The notes below the pieces were generated by a model. It was not told where the DNA came from and made no database searches. It saw only the letters and a program-made list of their open reading frames with translations. A stretch of DNA of 64,000 nucleotides, from the NCBI GenBank assembly GCA_000827265.1, contig KN834784.1, positions 472,796 through 536,795 of the forward strand, in the 5' to 3' direction. Origin of the DNA: Collybiopsis luxurians FD-317 M1 (taxonomy: Eukaryota; Basidiomycota; Agaricomycetes; Agaricales; Omphalotaceae). How positions within the stretch are numbered: the first letter of the stretch is position 1; the number at the start of each line of letters is the position of its first letter. This document shows, in pieces, positions 23,118 to 35,088 of the stretch. A program made the translations under genes and the position numbers.

Positions 23118-23788
23118 CGCTTGCAGACTGACGTTAAAACTCTGGTGAGAAGAGCTTAGCGTTAAAAAAGCAGCACCCTTATCAACGTATCTAAAGCCTT
23201 CCTTCTATTTGGTATCTTCAATCTAATTCGGTATCTTATGTTATCTAAAGCTAGTAGCGGCGTAAGCCGGAAGACTTTATTTTCCATCATCCGCCCCGAT
23301 TCCATGCGATCCGTCAGTACAGGTTTCACATCACGGCTAAAGCGTAAAGCTGAGAGGGAGAAGTTAAGCTTGGCCGACCGTTGAGGTCGCTGTACAATTG
23401 TAAGTTTCCAAGTCACCTCCTTTCGCGTTCATCGAGCGCTTATTTACCTCCTTTGCTTGTTCATCTACCGCCGGACGTTCAGTGCAACCTCAGGCCCCAG
23501 GCTTCAGAGCCTCTGAGCTAAGAATTACTGTGTGCACCCTCAAAACGCGACATATCTCCAAATATAAACTACTTATCGCAGTATCTGGCTTATCAACGGT
23601 CAAGGATCTCATGATACAGTTTTCGGCAGATGCTCAGGTCCTTTCTTGTCAAGGCATATGCCTATGTTCTTTCTTATCTTTTGCCTTCGGAGAAATCTTC
23701 TTTCATTTCGGCATTGCTGCTCGCTTCCTTTCAAATGATAAACGCATCCTTTTAGGCTTGACCCCAAACCAACTTGTCACCGTACACG

Positions 23789-25549
23789 ATGTTGACTGTA
23801 TGGTCTGTTCTAGTTCCCATTCTCTCCTCTCTCGTCGTTCAAGGACACAATCATCGCGGAATCCAAGAGCCCTTCCCTCCGGAGAATCTCATTTTTGACG
23901 TCAACACTCAGAATATTGATCTCTCAAAGGAACCCTGGACTTCGAAATACGGTTCTCAAACTGATTTGGGTTACAGTGGCCCGTTGAGCTTTTCGCATTT
24001 CAATTATAGGAAATGTCTCGAGGATGCTAGTGTGCCGTTTGATATTGGGATCATTGGCTTTCCGTTTGATACTACAACGAGCTATCGACCTGGTAAGCTT
24101 CCAAGTTTATCATATAGGATCTTTGCTCATACGGATACACATTCGACAGGTGCTCGTTTTGGACCTTATGCTATTCGCTCGGGATCTCGAAGACAGCATT
24201 TAGACACTGGTCGAGGGTATACATTAGCATGGGGGAGTAGTCCTTCGGATTTTGGTACAAGTCTTTTGGATTGCGGCGATGTGTGTGTGATTGAGATATG
24301 CTCGTCGACTACTGAAACTCACTTCCTTCCTCCACTCCAGGCACCACTCACTGCCTACGACAACGCAAAGGCCATTGATCAAATGGAAGCTGCCTATTCT
24401 ACTTTACTCTCCCGTCCCGTCTTCGGGGGAACTTCCGAAAGTTACAAAGAGAAGACTCGCACGTTTGCTCTCGATGGCAAGGAACATCCAAGAATTGTCA
24501 CCCTTGGTGGCGACCATACCATTGTGTGTTCAAAACATTGTTCTGTTTCCCAAGAGAGCGCTCAAATGAATGTATCAGGTCCTTCCTATCTTACGAGCAT
24601 TGAACAAGGTCTACGGGCCTGTTTCCGTGAGTTGATAGAAAGAATCTGTTTTCTGAAGTTGTCACGACGAATATGCAGGTGATCCACTTTGATGCTCACC
24701 TCGATACCTGGGCTCCCAGTGGAACTACCGTCCAGGAAGGCATCACCCACGGATCGTTCTTCGCCGTCGCCGCTGCGGAAGGCCTAATGACGAACACGAG
24801 TATCCATGCTGGAATCCGATGCAAGATGACTGTGAGTTCTGGGTCACCCATTTATGAGACTATCAGATTGTTACGGATGTTTAGGGTATCGGAGATATCG
24901 AGCACGATGATACCGTTGGGTTCCAGGTTATTAGTACTGATGATATAGACGACTATGGGATCAGGAAAGTGATCGAAAAGATTAGACAACGCATCGGAGA
25001 CAAACCGGTTTATTTAAGGCATGTAGTAACATATATCATACTTTTGAATCAAAGTGCTAATTCCGGCTCGTATTACCAGCTTGGATATCGATGTCGTAGG
25101 TAAGTGAACCTGCTCTTATGAAAGAAACGGTCCACTCACATCACGCTCATATTCAGATCCTGGCCTGGCCCCAGCTAGTAAGTCCTCGAAGCACCCTCCA
25201 ACTACGAGCCCTTCCCTTACGCATTGATCTCATCAGCTGGTACTCCCGAAGTAGGAGGATGGACGACGCGAGAAGTGAAACGTATTCTTCGTGGCCTGTC
25301 AGGCCTGAATTTCATGTACGTCGCATGAACCGCCTCCAACGCAATCCTCTCCATATAAACAATTTCTTCTCTTCTCATCTCTTTCGTAGTGGCGCCGATA
25401 TCGTGGAAGTTGCTCCAGCATACGACTCAGCGGACATCACTGGTATCGCTGCTGCAGATATTGTGCACGATTTCCTATCTATGATGTTGGTCGACGAACC
25501 GCCAAAGCCTCATATAGGACCGTTTAGTGAGAGGGATTTGTTACATTAA
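23789..25549 (+). CDS. secreted agmatinase-like ureohydrolase
   Basis: Ten exons (23789-24092, 24150-24280, 24341-24523, 24579-24626, 24679-24831, 24885-25018, 25080-25099, 25157-25177, 25237-25315, 25390-25549) total 1233 nt, giving 410 residues with no internal stop. The N-terminus MLTVWSVLVPILSSLVVQG looks like a signal peptide; the in-frame TTG at 23774 is not needed. All binuclear Mn ligands are present: GGDHT, HFDAHLD and SLDIDVVDPG, followed by ATGTPEVGGWTTRE. The protein ends with DIVEVAPAYDSADITGIAAADIVHDFL, all typical of agmatinase or guanidinobutyrase, which release urea from a guanidino substrate. Exons 7 and 8 are only 20 and 21 nt. The intron after exon 6 needs a GC donor (AG|GCATGT); using the nearby GT would break the frame. 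A decayed copy of the 3' end lies at 29.8-30.0 kb. The substrate is inferred. Confidence 0.92.
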
Positions 25550-26098
25550 GACCTGATGAGATTATTGTGCTCAAGCACTCACATGTTGTACGCGCGTGCA
25601 ACACGGTCACGTTGTTTAATTACTACATTACTATGTACGCGCATACATGTGTTCTATCCCCTCCGAGTCATGTCAAGCTCAGGAATTTCGAACTAATTAA
25701 TTCCTTCTTTCCAAGCACGTTCTTGTTCTCAACAGCTTCAAGCAGTATACTCTGCGTAGTAAGTTTCAAAGTCATAAAAATAGGACTCGGTTTGTGAGGC
25801 GACTTTTGTCCCAGTCCGTCTACGGAATTGTCTCGCCCGCCGGCGCAATTCAAATCTATCTGAAATAGGTAATGGCGTAGTATAGTGCTGGTTTGAGTAA
25901 ATTCGAGCGTAGATTGCGTAAACAGAGTTCAGTCTGTCTATCATCATTCTCTTAGAGGGCCACGGTTAACCTTATAACGCAATTAATTCAGGGAAATGAG
26001 AGACATCATCCTATGAATGATGTCCTTGCTAGCTATACATGATAAAAAGGTGATCAGGACAAATTTCCGAGTCCAAATTTCAATGAATGTACAAGTCA
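25550..26098. other. convergent intergenic region
   Basis: This lies between the agmatinase and dioxygenase 3' ends. No coding motif was found. It is AT-rich and probably holds the two 3' untranslated regions. Confidence 0.5.
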
Positions 26099-27849
26099 TC
26101 AGAGCGCACTCAAACTCCTCTTCTGCGACCAAACACCATGGAAGCCAACCGGAGACGCAGTCTCCATCTCCGCCCTCGCACATTCCTTCATACTCTTGGC
26201 ATCCAAAATCACCAGCATACTTGTCCCTCGATTCCCATCCAACACGATGCTCAAAAGAACACCGTCGTCTTCAGCCTCGCCACCCGGTCGCGGCACGAAT
26301 AAAGGTTCACTCGGTGTGAAATCAGGAATTCCCCAGAACTTATGATCTCCTGCCTCTCCGTTATGCATATCAAGTTTGACAATCCGATCCGCAAACATAC
26401 GCTCAGAAGCGTTAGAGTAGGAATTGTTCACTCCGTACGCATAGCGGTAAGGTCGGTTACAATATTTCGGATTGATCGAGGGTAGCTCGATGGAATCAGA
26501 AAGAGGAAGAGTGAACTCGACCTGAGCTTCGTGAGTGGTTTTATGACCAGAGGTTAAAGCGACGGAAGGAAGGCGGAAACGGCGTGCGCGTCCTATGAGT
26601 GCCGAGTCTTTGATAGAGCTCGAACGAAGGTGGTCGAGGTAGAGATGTTGGATAATGGAATTGTCGTCGTAGACTGACATGTCAATCACGATATCATCGT
26701 TTTCGGGGTCATCGTAAGCATTGAGTTGGTGGAAGCAGAAGTACGGGGGTACCTATCAGCCGGATCATTGTTGTAAGATAAGTATTGTTCACTTGCACTC
26801 AATGAAGGACAGGGATCTTACCTTGTACTTGGCTACTACTCCGCCATTCTTCTTGTCAATTACATAGAAAAGACTATCCTCGCCTGGCTTCCATTTTTCA
26901 ATAGATTGAGCAATATTCTGGTAATAGAGAAGGGATAACCCAGCACTGCGAACGGTATAAGTTCTAGAAATCAATATGATCAGCCAAGGAAGACAACAAC
27001 TTACTAGCTGATATGGGCTTGCCATATCGCAAGTACGACATATTTCGAGGTCATAGCAAAGGAATGAAGATAAGATGCAGGGGCATCCTTTATCTCTGCG
27101 AGAATGTCTACGACGCCATCACCGTTGATCTTGAAGACCTTGTAAGTGGGAGAGGCACCTCCAAATTTGACAGTAAAATTGTAGAACTCGTTGGCATTCC
27201 GGTCCTCACACGAATGAGCGGCACTCAATTGACCGTCAAGACGCGGATCGAGCTTTTTATAAGTACCGGAGGCGAGAGGTTCGAGGGAAGTAGGATCAAT
27301 GAGCTGGAGCAAATCTGCATCGGTCTTTGCAACAAGATACCGCGGCCCCGAGTGGTCGTGGAGCTTCACCTCGGAAGGCAGTCCTTCAATGATATGATCC
27401 CACCCAGGCATATTCGGAGTCAAAGTAACTGAAGCATTGACCGCGGATGGAGAGTCGCTAGCCTGGTCAGGCCAAGCCATTTGCTCGAATGTGGTGAAGA
27501 ATTTGCGAAAAATAGTTTCGCAGATGTCTCGCTTTTGACCGAATGAGACCACTGGGATCTTCCCCTTTTCGGAAATCTCTTTCTCGAAATCCTCGCAAGA
27601 CTTTCGAGAGCGATATGATACTCGCTGGCCGCCAGCGTGAATTTCGAAGCGATGGTGCATACCGAATCCATCAAACCAATGTTGAATCTCGACCGATTTC
27701 GATGGAGCCGCGGGAGAGGGAACGCGATATGTTCCGGGCCCCGTTCGATACAGGACACCAGTTAGCCATGGAGGAATGGTCCCTTGAATAGTGAGGTCGA
27801 CTGGGACACGTTGTTCTGGGACATCCTCGAAGCCGGCAGCCTGATTCAT
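26099..27849 (-). CDS. carotenoid/stilbene-cleaving-type dioxygenase (RPE65 family)
   Basis: Three exons (27849-27005, 26945-26822, 26752-26099) sum to 1623 nt, giving 540 residues. The N-terminus IQGTIPPWLTGVLYRTGPGTYRV is the family's entry motif. The four iron-binding His positions are visible: SAAHSCEDRN, SYLHSFAMT, FCFHQLNAYDD and, near the C-terminus, GFHGVW. The second exon is entered at an AG inside GTTCGCAG; the earlier AG would create a stop. Family members split carotenoid or stilbene double bonds with Fe(II) and oxygen. No transmembrane or signal segment is seen, so it is probably cytosolic. Which substrate is used cannot be told: no carotenoid synthesis gene lies in the window, so a lignostilbene-like or apocarotenoid role is equally possible. 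Confidence 0.9.
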
Positions 27850-29129
27850 GTTGCTACGCTATGTGGAGGTCCTTACTGCAGCTGCACGACTAAGAAGAAG
27901 GTGTTCTTAAGGAAGCTGGAACGGCTGAACATAAATAGGTCCGGAGGTCTACTTATATTGAGACTGGCACAAATATAAAGTTAGTCTCATGCAGTCAAAC
28001 GCCAAGATGCTGTGGCGCACACCCGCGTCAGGCCTAATATTCCAAGAATCCGAGTGTTATTAGAACTAAATCCTCAACTTCCATCCGGCCCTGCGTAGCT
28101 TCCACTTTTGCATGAAACTACTTTCGGAGTCCTGCGGTCCCATTATTCTTCGAACAAAAAAACTTCACCAGTCGGAGACAAGAGGAACCACAGCGGCGCG
28201 TAAAACGGCTGGTCGTATTACTATGTGTATGAGGCTCGATCTAGGAACTCATCTTAAATTCATCTTAAATTGGGGCCATTTTTGGTCCAGAGCTCGTTCC
28301 ATCTGTCTCTCATGGGTATACTGTTGAACATGGAGACAGTCCAACAGCTTCTGGTGAGCGGAGCTAAGATTATGAATAAGCAAAACAGGCCTAATTGCTT
28401 TTGTTCTCTTCGAAAATTTTGAGATCGCATATTCCTCCTGTCCGCCGCGACAGTGACGAGGCGTTACGGCGCTGTTATGGCGAAGGTCATGAGTGTGAGA
28501 AAGTAGGGTCGGCAGTCACGGCCAGGAAACGCCGGCAAGTTTGTTCATTTCTCTTCACAACCTTGCGATGCACAGGCAGCTCGTTGCGTCTCAATGTGTT
28601 CTGTTCCTCGTGCTCGCAGCCCCATTGTACGTTGCTGGAAACTCGTCGGAATGCTGACGCCGAGGCTGACAAAGAATGAAAACTAATTTAGCTTGAGATC
28701 AGGAAGAAAGACTCTAAGGTTACAGGTAGCTTGTAGAGACGCTACTCTAGAAGGAGTGAGCTAGAAGCTGGAGCAATTTTCTCAAGTTAAATCTAATTGA
28801 AATCTTCATGCCGCTGAGCTAGGCTTCGCAATCAGAGTGGAGAACTAGACATTCCTCCTGCCACCCGTAACTCTTTGTTTACACTTTTCCCTTGAGCTCA
28901 TGAATTGAAGGCAGATAAGTATTCCGGAAGTGACTGAACTTGGGTCAGTGCTAACCAGAACTACGTCATTGGTGAAGTGGAGTGCACATAACTGAGAGTT
29001 GACCTCTTAAGTGCGTTCTAATTTGCGGTGTAGGACAACTTTCAAACTGCCAGCTTTATGGTGGAGAATGACTGTTCTCGCTTCCAGATAACATGGTCAT
29101 TGTAGAAAAACTTTGTGACGGTCCACTTA
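27850..29129. other. intergenic, no gene recognised
   Basis: Open frames such as 28112-28327 and 28395-28679 lack motifs. The first 100-150 bp is the likely promoter of the minus-strand dioxygenase. Confidence 0.4.
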
Positions 29130-29380
29130 TCATTGGCATAAACTGATATCGATATCAATATTCCTCAAACAGACCTTAGAGGTTATCAACCTCATCCGGG
29201 ATGGTTGACTACCTGCGTACTCTGCCAGGTAGCACTGCAGTGGATTGTCTTGGCACCGCCGAAACCAGGAGGCGACCCCAACTGCCTTTGAGAATCTTGA
29301 AAGTGTTTTGAGTTCGATGGTTTTGACGAGAACCTTCAAAATGGCAGAAAATAGAAACGGGCCGTTAACAATCATTTTTC
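29130..29380 (-). pseudogene. possible LINE reverse-transcriptase relic
   Basis: The minus frame reads LKVLVKTIELKTLSRFSKAVG, which resembles the RT-1 region of fungal non-LTR elements (K-V-L-E/V-K-x-I...L-S-R). A neighbouring frame gives VPRQSTAV, like the G-R-S-T segment that follows. At least one frameshift separates the two. Only about 200 bp is recognisable. The assignment rests on short motifs and could be chance. Confidence 0.3.
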
Positions 29381-29769
29381 AAAGTTGTTTTCAATCTCAA
29401 AAGAAAAATAACCACTGACCACGGTGTCGGAAGAAATAGCTAAGGGATAGCTACTTATTAGGCATGATCATTTCATTCTTCAAAACCCCAGAGCCTGAAA
29501 TTTTCATAGAGGTTAAACAGGCTCAGGTGAAATATCGCTTTGCCTGTCAAGGTCCAATCAAAATCCAAGCCAAGATGATGACGATGACTGCGACCTGCCT
29601 AAGAGGGCAGCTCGCATACTCTGAACGCCCAAACATGCCCTGTTGTCGAAAAAGATCTTCCTTAATTGGTTGAGTTTTTTTCATCGCCAATTCGTTGTAA
29701 TTTTCCTCTCAACAGCCAGGGGTTTCAATGAGATTGAGATTCAAAATGGCCGGAGTGCATGAAGCCAAG

Positions 29770-30015
29770 CAGGATCATGTTTCTCAAGACGAAGGTTGGC
29801 ACACCAATGACGATTCGCTCAGTGCTCAACCGGACGGCTACAGGCCTCCGTCTATGTACGAGCGCTGAACAACCTACTTCCGGCCGGCTGGGCTTAGAAA
29901 TCCTCTCAACATCCTCTCTACGACCTCCTAAGCTCATTAGTGGCGCCGACATGGTGGAAACCCCTTTAAGTACAATTTAAGAATCTACTGGTATCACTGT
30001 GCAAGACAATATTAG
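29770..30015 (+). pseudogene. decayed 3' fragment of the agmatinase gene
   Basis: The stretch TTAGTGGCGCCGACATGG and the following TGGAA match the start of the last agmatinase exon (25388 onward, GTGGCGCCGATATCGTGGAA). Further on, ACTGGTATCACTGTGC aligns with ACTGGTATCGCTGCTGC. The DNA before it (AATCCTCTCAACATC...CTCATTAG) resembles the preceding agmatinase intron, so this is a genomic duplicate and not a retrocopy. It has lost the reading frame. It lies about 4.4 kb downstream of the parent, beyond the dioxygenase gene. Confidence 0.6.
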
Positions 30016-30228
30016 CCTATCACGGCCGAAGTCTCGTATGGGATCGAGGAATTTGATTGCCTTGAACTTGGCTATAGATAGGAGACAAGCTCAAGAAGCC
30101 ACCACCGGAACGAAACAAGTAATAATCCATAGATTGTAACACTAATGTCCATTGTAAATGAAAACCCAATGTTCCGAAAGTAACGATACAAATACAGAGT
30201 TGCAATAGTGCATACAGTCAATAATAGT

Positions 30229-32408
30229 TCAAAGTTGTCCAGAAGTAAACGCATCATCTAAACTCGTCACAAGTTGCAAAATCACATTAATCTGTTCGAT
30301 GGCTTCAGCAATGTCCAAACGACTCCACCCTCCGTCGACCATCTGTGCCCAAAGATAGTCGGGCTGAGGGATAATACTGTCCGTGGATATATTTTTAGAA
30401 AACATTGTCTTACGAGAGGAAAAGGGGCAAGTATACGTACCCAATAGTAGGTATATTGGAGTATCCGAGAACGCTGCTTCCTCCTGCACCATACCTAATT
30501 GAGATTAAAAAACAGTGAGCGAAGGTATCAGAAAAGGAAAGAAGTTCAGGGGATAACGTACCACATCGCCTTTTTACCGTCGACTACCTGAGGCGAAACC
30601 ATAGCCATCCTCAGATCATCAGAGGTGCCGTTAAAGGCGTTAATATAAAGTTCATGCAACAAATTGCTAGCCGAAGAATCATTTCTGTTAAAAGGAAAAG
30701 AAAAACATAAGTTCATCAAATCAACCGAAGAAGCTGATAGCAGATGTACTTACGCCATAGTCCACATCGGCTCGAGCCTTCCCGTGGCTTGATAAACCGG
30801 CACACCAGTGCTATAATCATCCTTCCACTCGATTGCACCGAAATGTTCGCAAACAACCGCGGCTTTGGCATTTGCGAGGAGGTCGGGTCTCGAAGCCATC
30901 CAATTCGATTCGTTAAGATGACCACCCGACATATGACCTGTAGGTGCGAATAATCGTCTGTGTAAGATAAATCACTCCAATGGTACTATTCCTTACCCGT
31001 GGTGATGACGAAACTGGTTCATCCAGGGAGGAATAGTTAAGTTCCCAAGCGAGATAGTACGGTAATAGAGCTTAGTACTCACTCGACATTAATGTGAGGT
31101 GGCTGTCGAGCCAATATTTCAGCCATAGTGAGCAAAAGAATGGGGCCTGGGAGCGATTTAGCGAGACACCTCCGAAATCGGAAAATTTTCCTCACCGTTC
31201 TCCTCAATGATAGAGGGACCATCACCTAGTCGCACGTATGAGAAACATCCGTAAAGCATTGAGAAGTTAACACTCACTGTGCGTATAAACAATAATCGTG
31301 TCGTTCGTACCAGACGTTCCCTTCAAGTGACCAATCACAGTGCTCGTGGTGACCTGGTAGCTTGGAGCATTGAGCACAACAGTTGCGTTATTCACCTGTC
31401 CGTTGGCAACTAGCTCCCGTATAAGCTCGCCCGTCGAATTTCCAACGTAAAGGCTGGGTACATCATAGTGAACCGATCCATTCCCTGGCGCACCATCGTT
31501 CGGCAAAAACTGCAGGGCCGCGTCATCATCGGACGTGTTGACCCAAGATGCAATGACGGCGTGGACGCCCGACGCCTTCAGTGAAGTGAAATCTAACGTT
31601 TTGGCTGACTGCCAGTGGGGGTTAGTGAGATTACCGATCTGCGAACGACATGGTTAATTTTTGCAGGGCGGGAAACTTGAGCCGAAGAGAGATACCTCTG
31701 GTATTTCGGTTTGAGCATCAATGTCTCGGGAGGTTCTGAGAAGGTAGGTTAGTATATCTTCGAAAAAGAAAAAGGCGACGTACCCTAGAAGCTCGTACTC
31801 CGGTAACGAGTAATTGTGTGTGGGGCTAGGATTATCGAAGAACAGGACGGCTCCACTTGGAGGGATATTCTTTAAATTTAAGCTCGAGGTCACTGCCTTT
31901 TCGGTCACATCATTGACGGCAAAGCTGCCAGCGTCGTGAATTGGTGCGGTTACACCGGCAACGCCACTGTCACCACTATATGGCCAATAGCCGGTGGTAG
32001 GTAGGCCGAGCTGAGTCCCGTTCTTGAGATTAAGAGACAAAGACCACCATTGGGGATCCCATCTAATTTAGCATTCAGCGAATGTTTTCGGGCAGGGAGA
32101 GAGGAGATTAGAGACTACCTGTCTATGGTGTAATTGAGTAGCTGGACTTGGAGCCCGGCAAACTGCATGGATTGGGAGACTAAATTGGTTAGAGTGTTTT
32201 GATTATCGTTCCCAGCTGCCGATGCTCATAAGTATGTTGAAGAACAGATAACGCGGAGCAACCTACTCCATCGCGGTCCTCTGAGATTGGTTTGCCATAG
32301 TCGATCTTGAAATCGCTGTTGGTCAAGCTGACTCAACGTCGGAGCAGTCGTTGCGGACGCGTACAGCACGTAGGCTGAAAGGATGTAAAGAGATTTGAGA
32401 CAGTGCAT
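30229..32408 (-). CDS. secreted M28-like metallopeptidase
   Basis: The ATG at 32408 opens a signal peptide (MHCLKSLYILSAYVLYASA); the upstream in-frame TTG is not a start. Several exons follow. The PA-like middle part contains LFFDNPSPTHNYSLPEYELLGY. The catalytic-like part reads DTIIVYTHS joined to DGPSIIEENGPILLLTMAEILARQPP, then FVITTGHMSGGHLNESNW and AVVCEHFGAIEWKDD. The C-terminus is GGSSVLGYSNIPTIGYVYLP...LDDAFTSGQL, with the stop at 30229. This layout matches M28 aminopeptidase-like proteins with an inserted PA domain. The usual HYD...NDDGSG block is altered to THSDGPS...EENG, and the last His ligand is not obvious, so peptidase activity is uncertain. Many N-glycosylation sequons in the middle fit secretion. 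Splice boundaries are approximate. Confidence 0.75.
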
Positions 32409-33814
32409 CCGAAGAGACAATATTGCAACTGATACCGGGTCATGATGCCTTTTATACGTTGGTTTCTAGTTCCATCCACCTCATAATACTGTAAATCGGA
32501 ACAAACAAGCACTATTATGTACGTCTCGAAAGAGTTCGAACCTGACGCGCCTGACATTGACCATACTACGGTGTCAAGTGATGAATGTCCTTCAATCTCC
32601 TTCAGGCACCAGAACAAAACACGATGGAGAAGAGTAGGTATGAAAATCCGTCATCTGACAGGGACTTGTTCGATGACCCTATACATCCAACTTCATCCCG
32701 GTACGAAATTTCGACTCGGAACCATCAACAGTATCTCTCACGAGGACTATCCAGAATAATAGGGAGGAAGAATGGGGTTCCGACAGACCGAAAAAAGAAA
32801 TGAAGTAAAGCCTTTGATTGGTGGCCCCTTGTAGAAGATAGAGACATTGCGCACGGGACGGAGGAACGGGCTCAACGGGAGTCGAAACACGTGAGTAGCT
32901 TCATGCCGGCGGTACCACAGTTGCTATATTCGGATTCACTAGACGCCGGAGGGGCGTCTAATCCTCATAAGCAAGCATTATGGACAAGATAGAGAAAACC
33001 GACGGTGCTGATGACAAAAGGTAGGCTAGTTTCAATTGTGGTACCACCTCTCGACATTACTAAAACCTTTTCTATTACAGCTTACGTTTCTGAAAGCCCA
33101 GAGTTAAAGAAACAAATCGGTGGAAAACATTTGTGAAGGAAGAAGCGTATCTCGTGTCGCTAATTCGGATCCTTCACACGACAGATATATGAATTTCTTC
33201 ATCTCTGAGTTGCCTTTCGGCCGTCGTAAAGCGAGATTATTTAGAAAAATGAAAGCCACGAACCGAAGAGGACGGAGGCTATGCAACAGTCACGAAATTA
33301 ACTGATTAACTAAAGATAAAGGCCTATGGTAAGAACTCGTGTTTTGGTCGCTTCACAATTGAGGGTGCTCTGAACGGCAGCATTCCCCTCCTATATAACT
33401 GTCATTAACAGGTTAGATTTTGGACCATGAGCGCGGCGTTAGTGATTTTACGCACCCAGACCTTCTTGTAAAACGAGGTAAACGATACTGCAGAAGTACT
33501 TCTGAAAGACGGTCTTCGATGGATTTGAATTCAGCATATATTTTGAATGAATTGTACCCCTTAATTAATTATAAACCTTCTTTGCTTCCTACCTTTCTAC
33601 TAATACAAGCCAGCCCTAACATTATCCCGCGTACATTTCAACGGATCTATCTCATTTGTCCGAAGACAAAAGATACCAAAAATTCCCGGAACTCCCTTCT
33701 TTGATTCCCATTGATTGCATCAGCTAATGGTCAACAGACAACTTCGCTCAATAATGCAAGCAAAAAGAGAAAGAAAAAGATTCCGGAAAAGCGGAATCCC
33801 CCGACGACACAAGC
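32409..33814. other. intergenic, no gene recognised
   Basis: The first part is the peptidase promoter. Open frames at 32517-32803, 33120-33305 and 33420-33704 show no domain. The last few hundred bases lie directly downstream of the U2 gene. Confidence 0.45.
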
Positions 33815-33984
33815 CTGTACTGCAATAGCACGGTCATCACGTCCCCCGTGTTGCAAGCAGAGCACGAAGGAGCAGGGGCGGCAAAAATTTGATAACCAGA
33901 TACGGAGGGCGGTGCCCTCGTAATAGTGGTTAAACTATTAAGAACAGATACTACACTTGATCTAAGCCAAAAGGCCAGAGTGGT
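33815..33984 (-). ncRNA. U2 spliceosomal snRNA
   Basis: On the minus strand the hallmark U2 5' region is present: stem-loop I (GGCCTTTTGGC), then TTAGATCAAGTGTAGTATC, containing the branch-point-pairing GTAGTA, then TGTTCTTAATAGTTTAACC, forming stem IIa (AATAGT/ACTATT). A stem with arms GAGGGC/GCCCTC follows, and then the Sm site AATTTTTG at 33882-33889. The distal hairpins pair CACGG with CCGTG around 33830-33850. The 5' end is set near 33984 by family alignment and by a TATA box about 30 bp upstream. The 3' end near 33815 is estimated from the closing hairpin. U2 base-pairs with the intron branch site in the spliceosome. The small plus-strand open frame here is spurious. Confidence 0.93.
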
Positions 33985-34007
33985 AAGGAATGCAGATGTT
34001 GAGCGGC

Positions 34008-34018
34008 GGTTTATAAGG
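34008..34018 (-). promoter_or_regulatory. TATA box of the U2 snRNA gene
   Basis: The minus strand reads CCTTATAAACC about 25-32 bp upstream of the predicted U2 5' end, the distance expected for an RNA polymerase II start in fungi. No proximal element could be identified with confidence. Confidence 0.6.
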
Positions 34019-34029
34019 GCATCGGTAGT

Positions 34030-35088
34030 TGCGCACGGACCATGGGCCGTGGGCCGTGCATGTCACGTTCATTTCTTCTTTCGTTTAGAACACACATGGT
34101 AGCCTCTATCCGACGAATGTGTTACGCACAAGACGCCTTGATGCTATGATAGCGTCTGTGTGCCAACCGTCCTTCAAAGGCTAAAGAAGTTCAACATAAA
34201 GCATATAAGACTCCACACCACGAAAAAGTACCCGTAAACACCCGTAGAACTCTGTACCAGCGCGTATACCGACTCAAATTGCGACCTCCCTGAGCCAATC
34301 TTCTTAGCAAGGTTATCATTGTGTCATAGGACCTCCTGCCATGTTTTCCTCCCATTAATTCTCTCTTCCGGAATTTTGTAGACACAAGCGGCAGTCAAGT
34401 TCAAGCCTAATCTCGTTGTTTTCTTCCAGGGCCGCTGTACTTCCAGTATGAATGGGGCTCTCCCGTTGATTGCCACACGCTGGCATGGCGACTTCCAGAT
34501 ATACATGAGCTGACTCTGAACGTAGAAATCCGAGCAGCCGGGTGTCTCCGGTGAGCTTCTTTCCATCCCTATTTTTGGGTTCAACTAGCCCGCAGCTCAA
34601 GATGGAACCTAGTGCAGGTTCCACCCATTCTGATTCCCTATTTTACTAGAGCTTCTCTGCTAGTGTAAGCCTCGTTAATGCATATTTTCGTTACTCATCG
34701 AATTTATAATAGGTTAAGATGCCTCCTGAATGTAGAAAATTCTTGCTCTTTTCAAACCGCATTTCGACGTCCAGGATTCTTGAAACTCTAGCTTGAAAGC
34801 TCGAACGTCATAGCAGTGCCAATTCAAAGTGCACAACCTACTTTCGCTCTTTGCTCCGCATGGTATTGGCTAGGGCGCTAACCCTCTTTCGCGCCTTGCT
34901 CCGCATAAGCCTTGTCTGCTCCGCGTGGTGCTGGCCGAAGAAGAATAGAACCAGAACATGGATGCGTTGACCACTGTACCTTAACGTCCAGGAAAGAAAC
35001 TTCTCGGACTATTCATCACTAACTGAAGTGGGTGAGCTTCAGAACCGAATGGAATGTATCGTTAATCTGGCGCTCGTAAAGACATTCG
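34030..35088. other. intergenic between U2 and the P450 array
   Basis: No supported gene. Minus open frames at 34324-34624 are unrecognised. Between 34850 and 34950 a local repeat of CTTTCGC...TTGCTCCGCAT occurs three times with changes. The last 100 bp may hold remains of the missing 5' end of P450 copy A. Confidence 0.4.

Noticed and set aside
23774..23788. Longer N-terminus for the agmatinase
   Set aside because: The upstream codon is TTG; the ATG at 23789 starts a good signal peptide.
33711..33923. Plus-strand open frame of 70 codons
   Set aside because: It lies antisense to and overlaps the U2 snRNA gene; no coding features.
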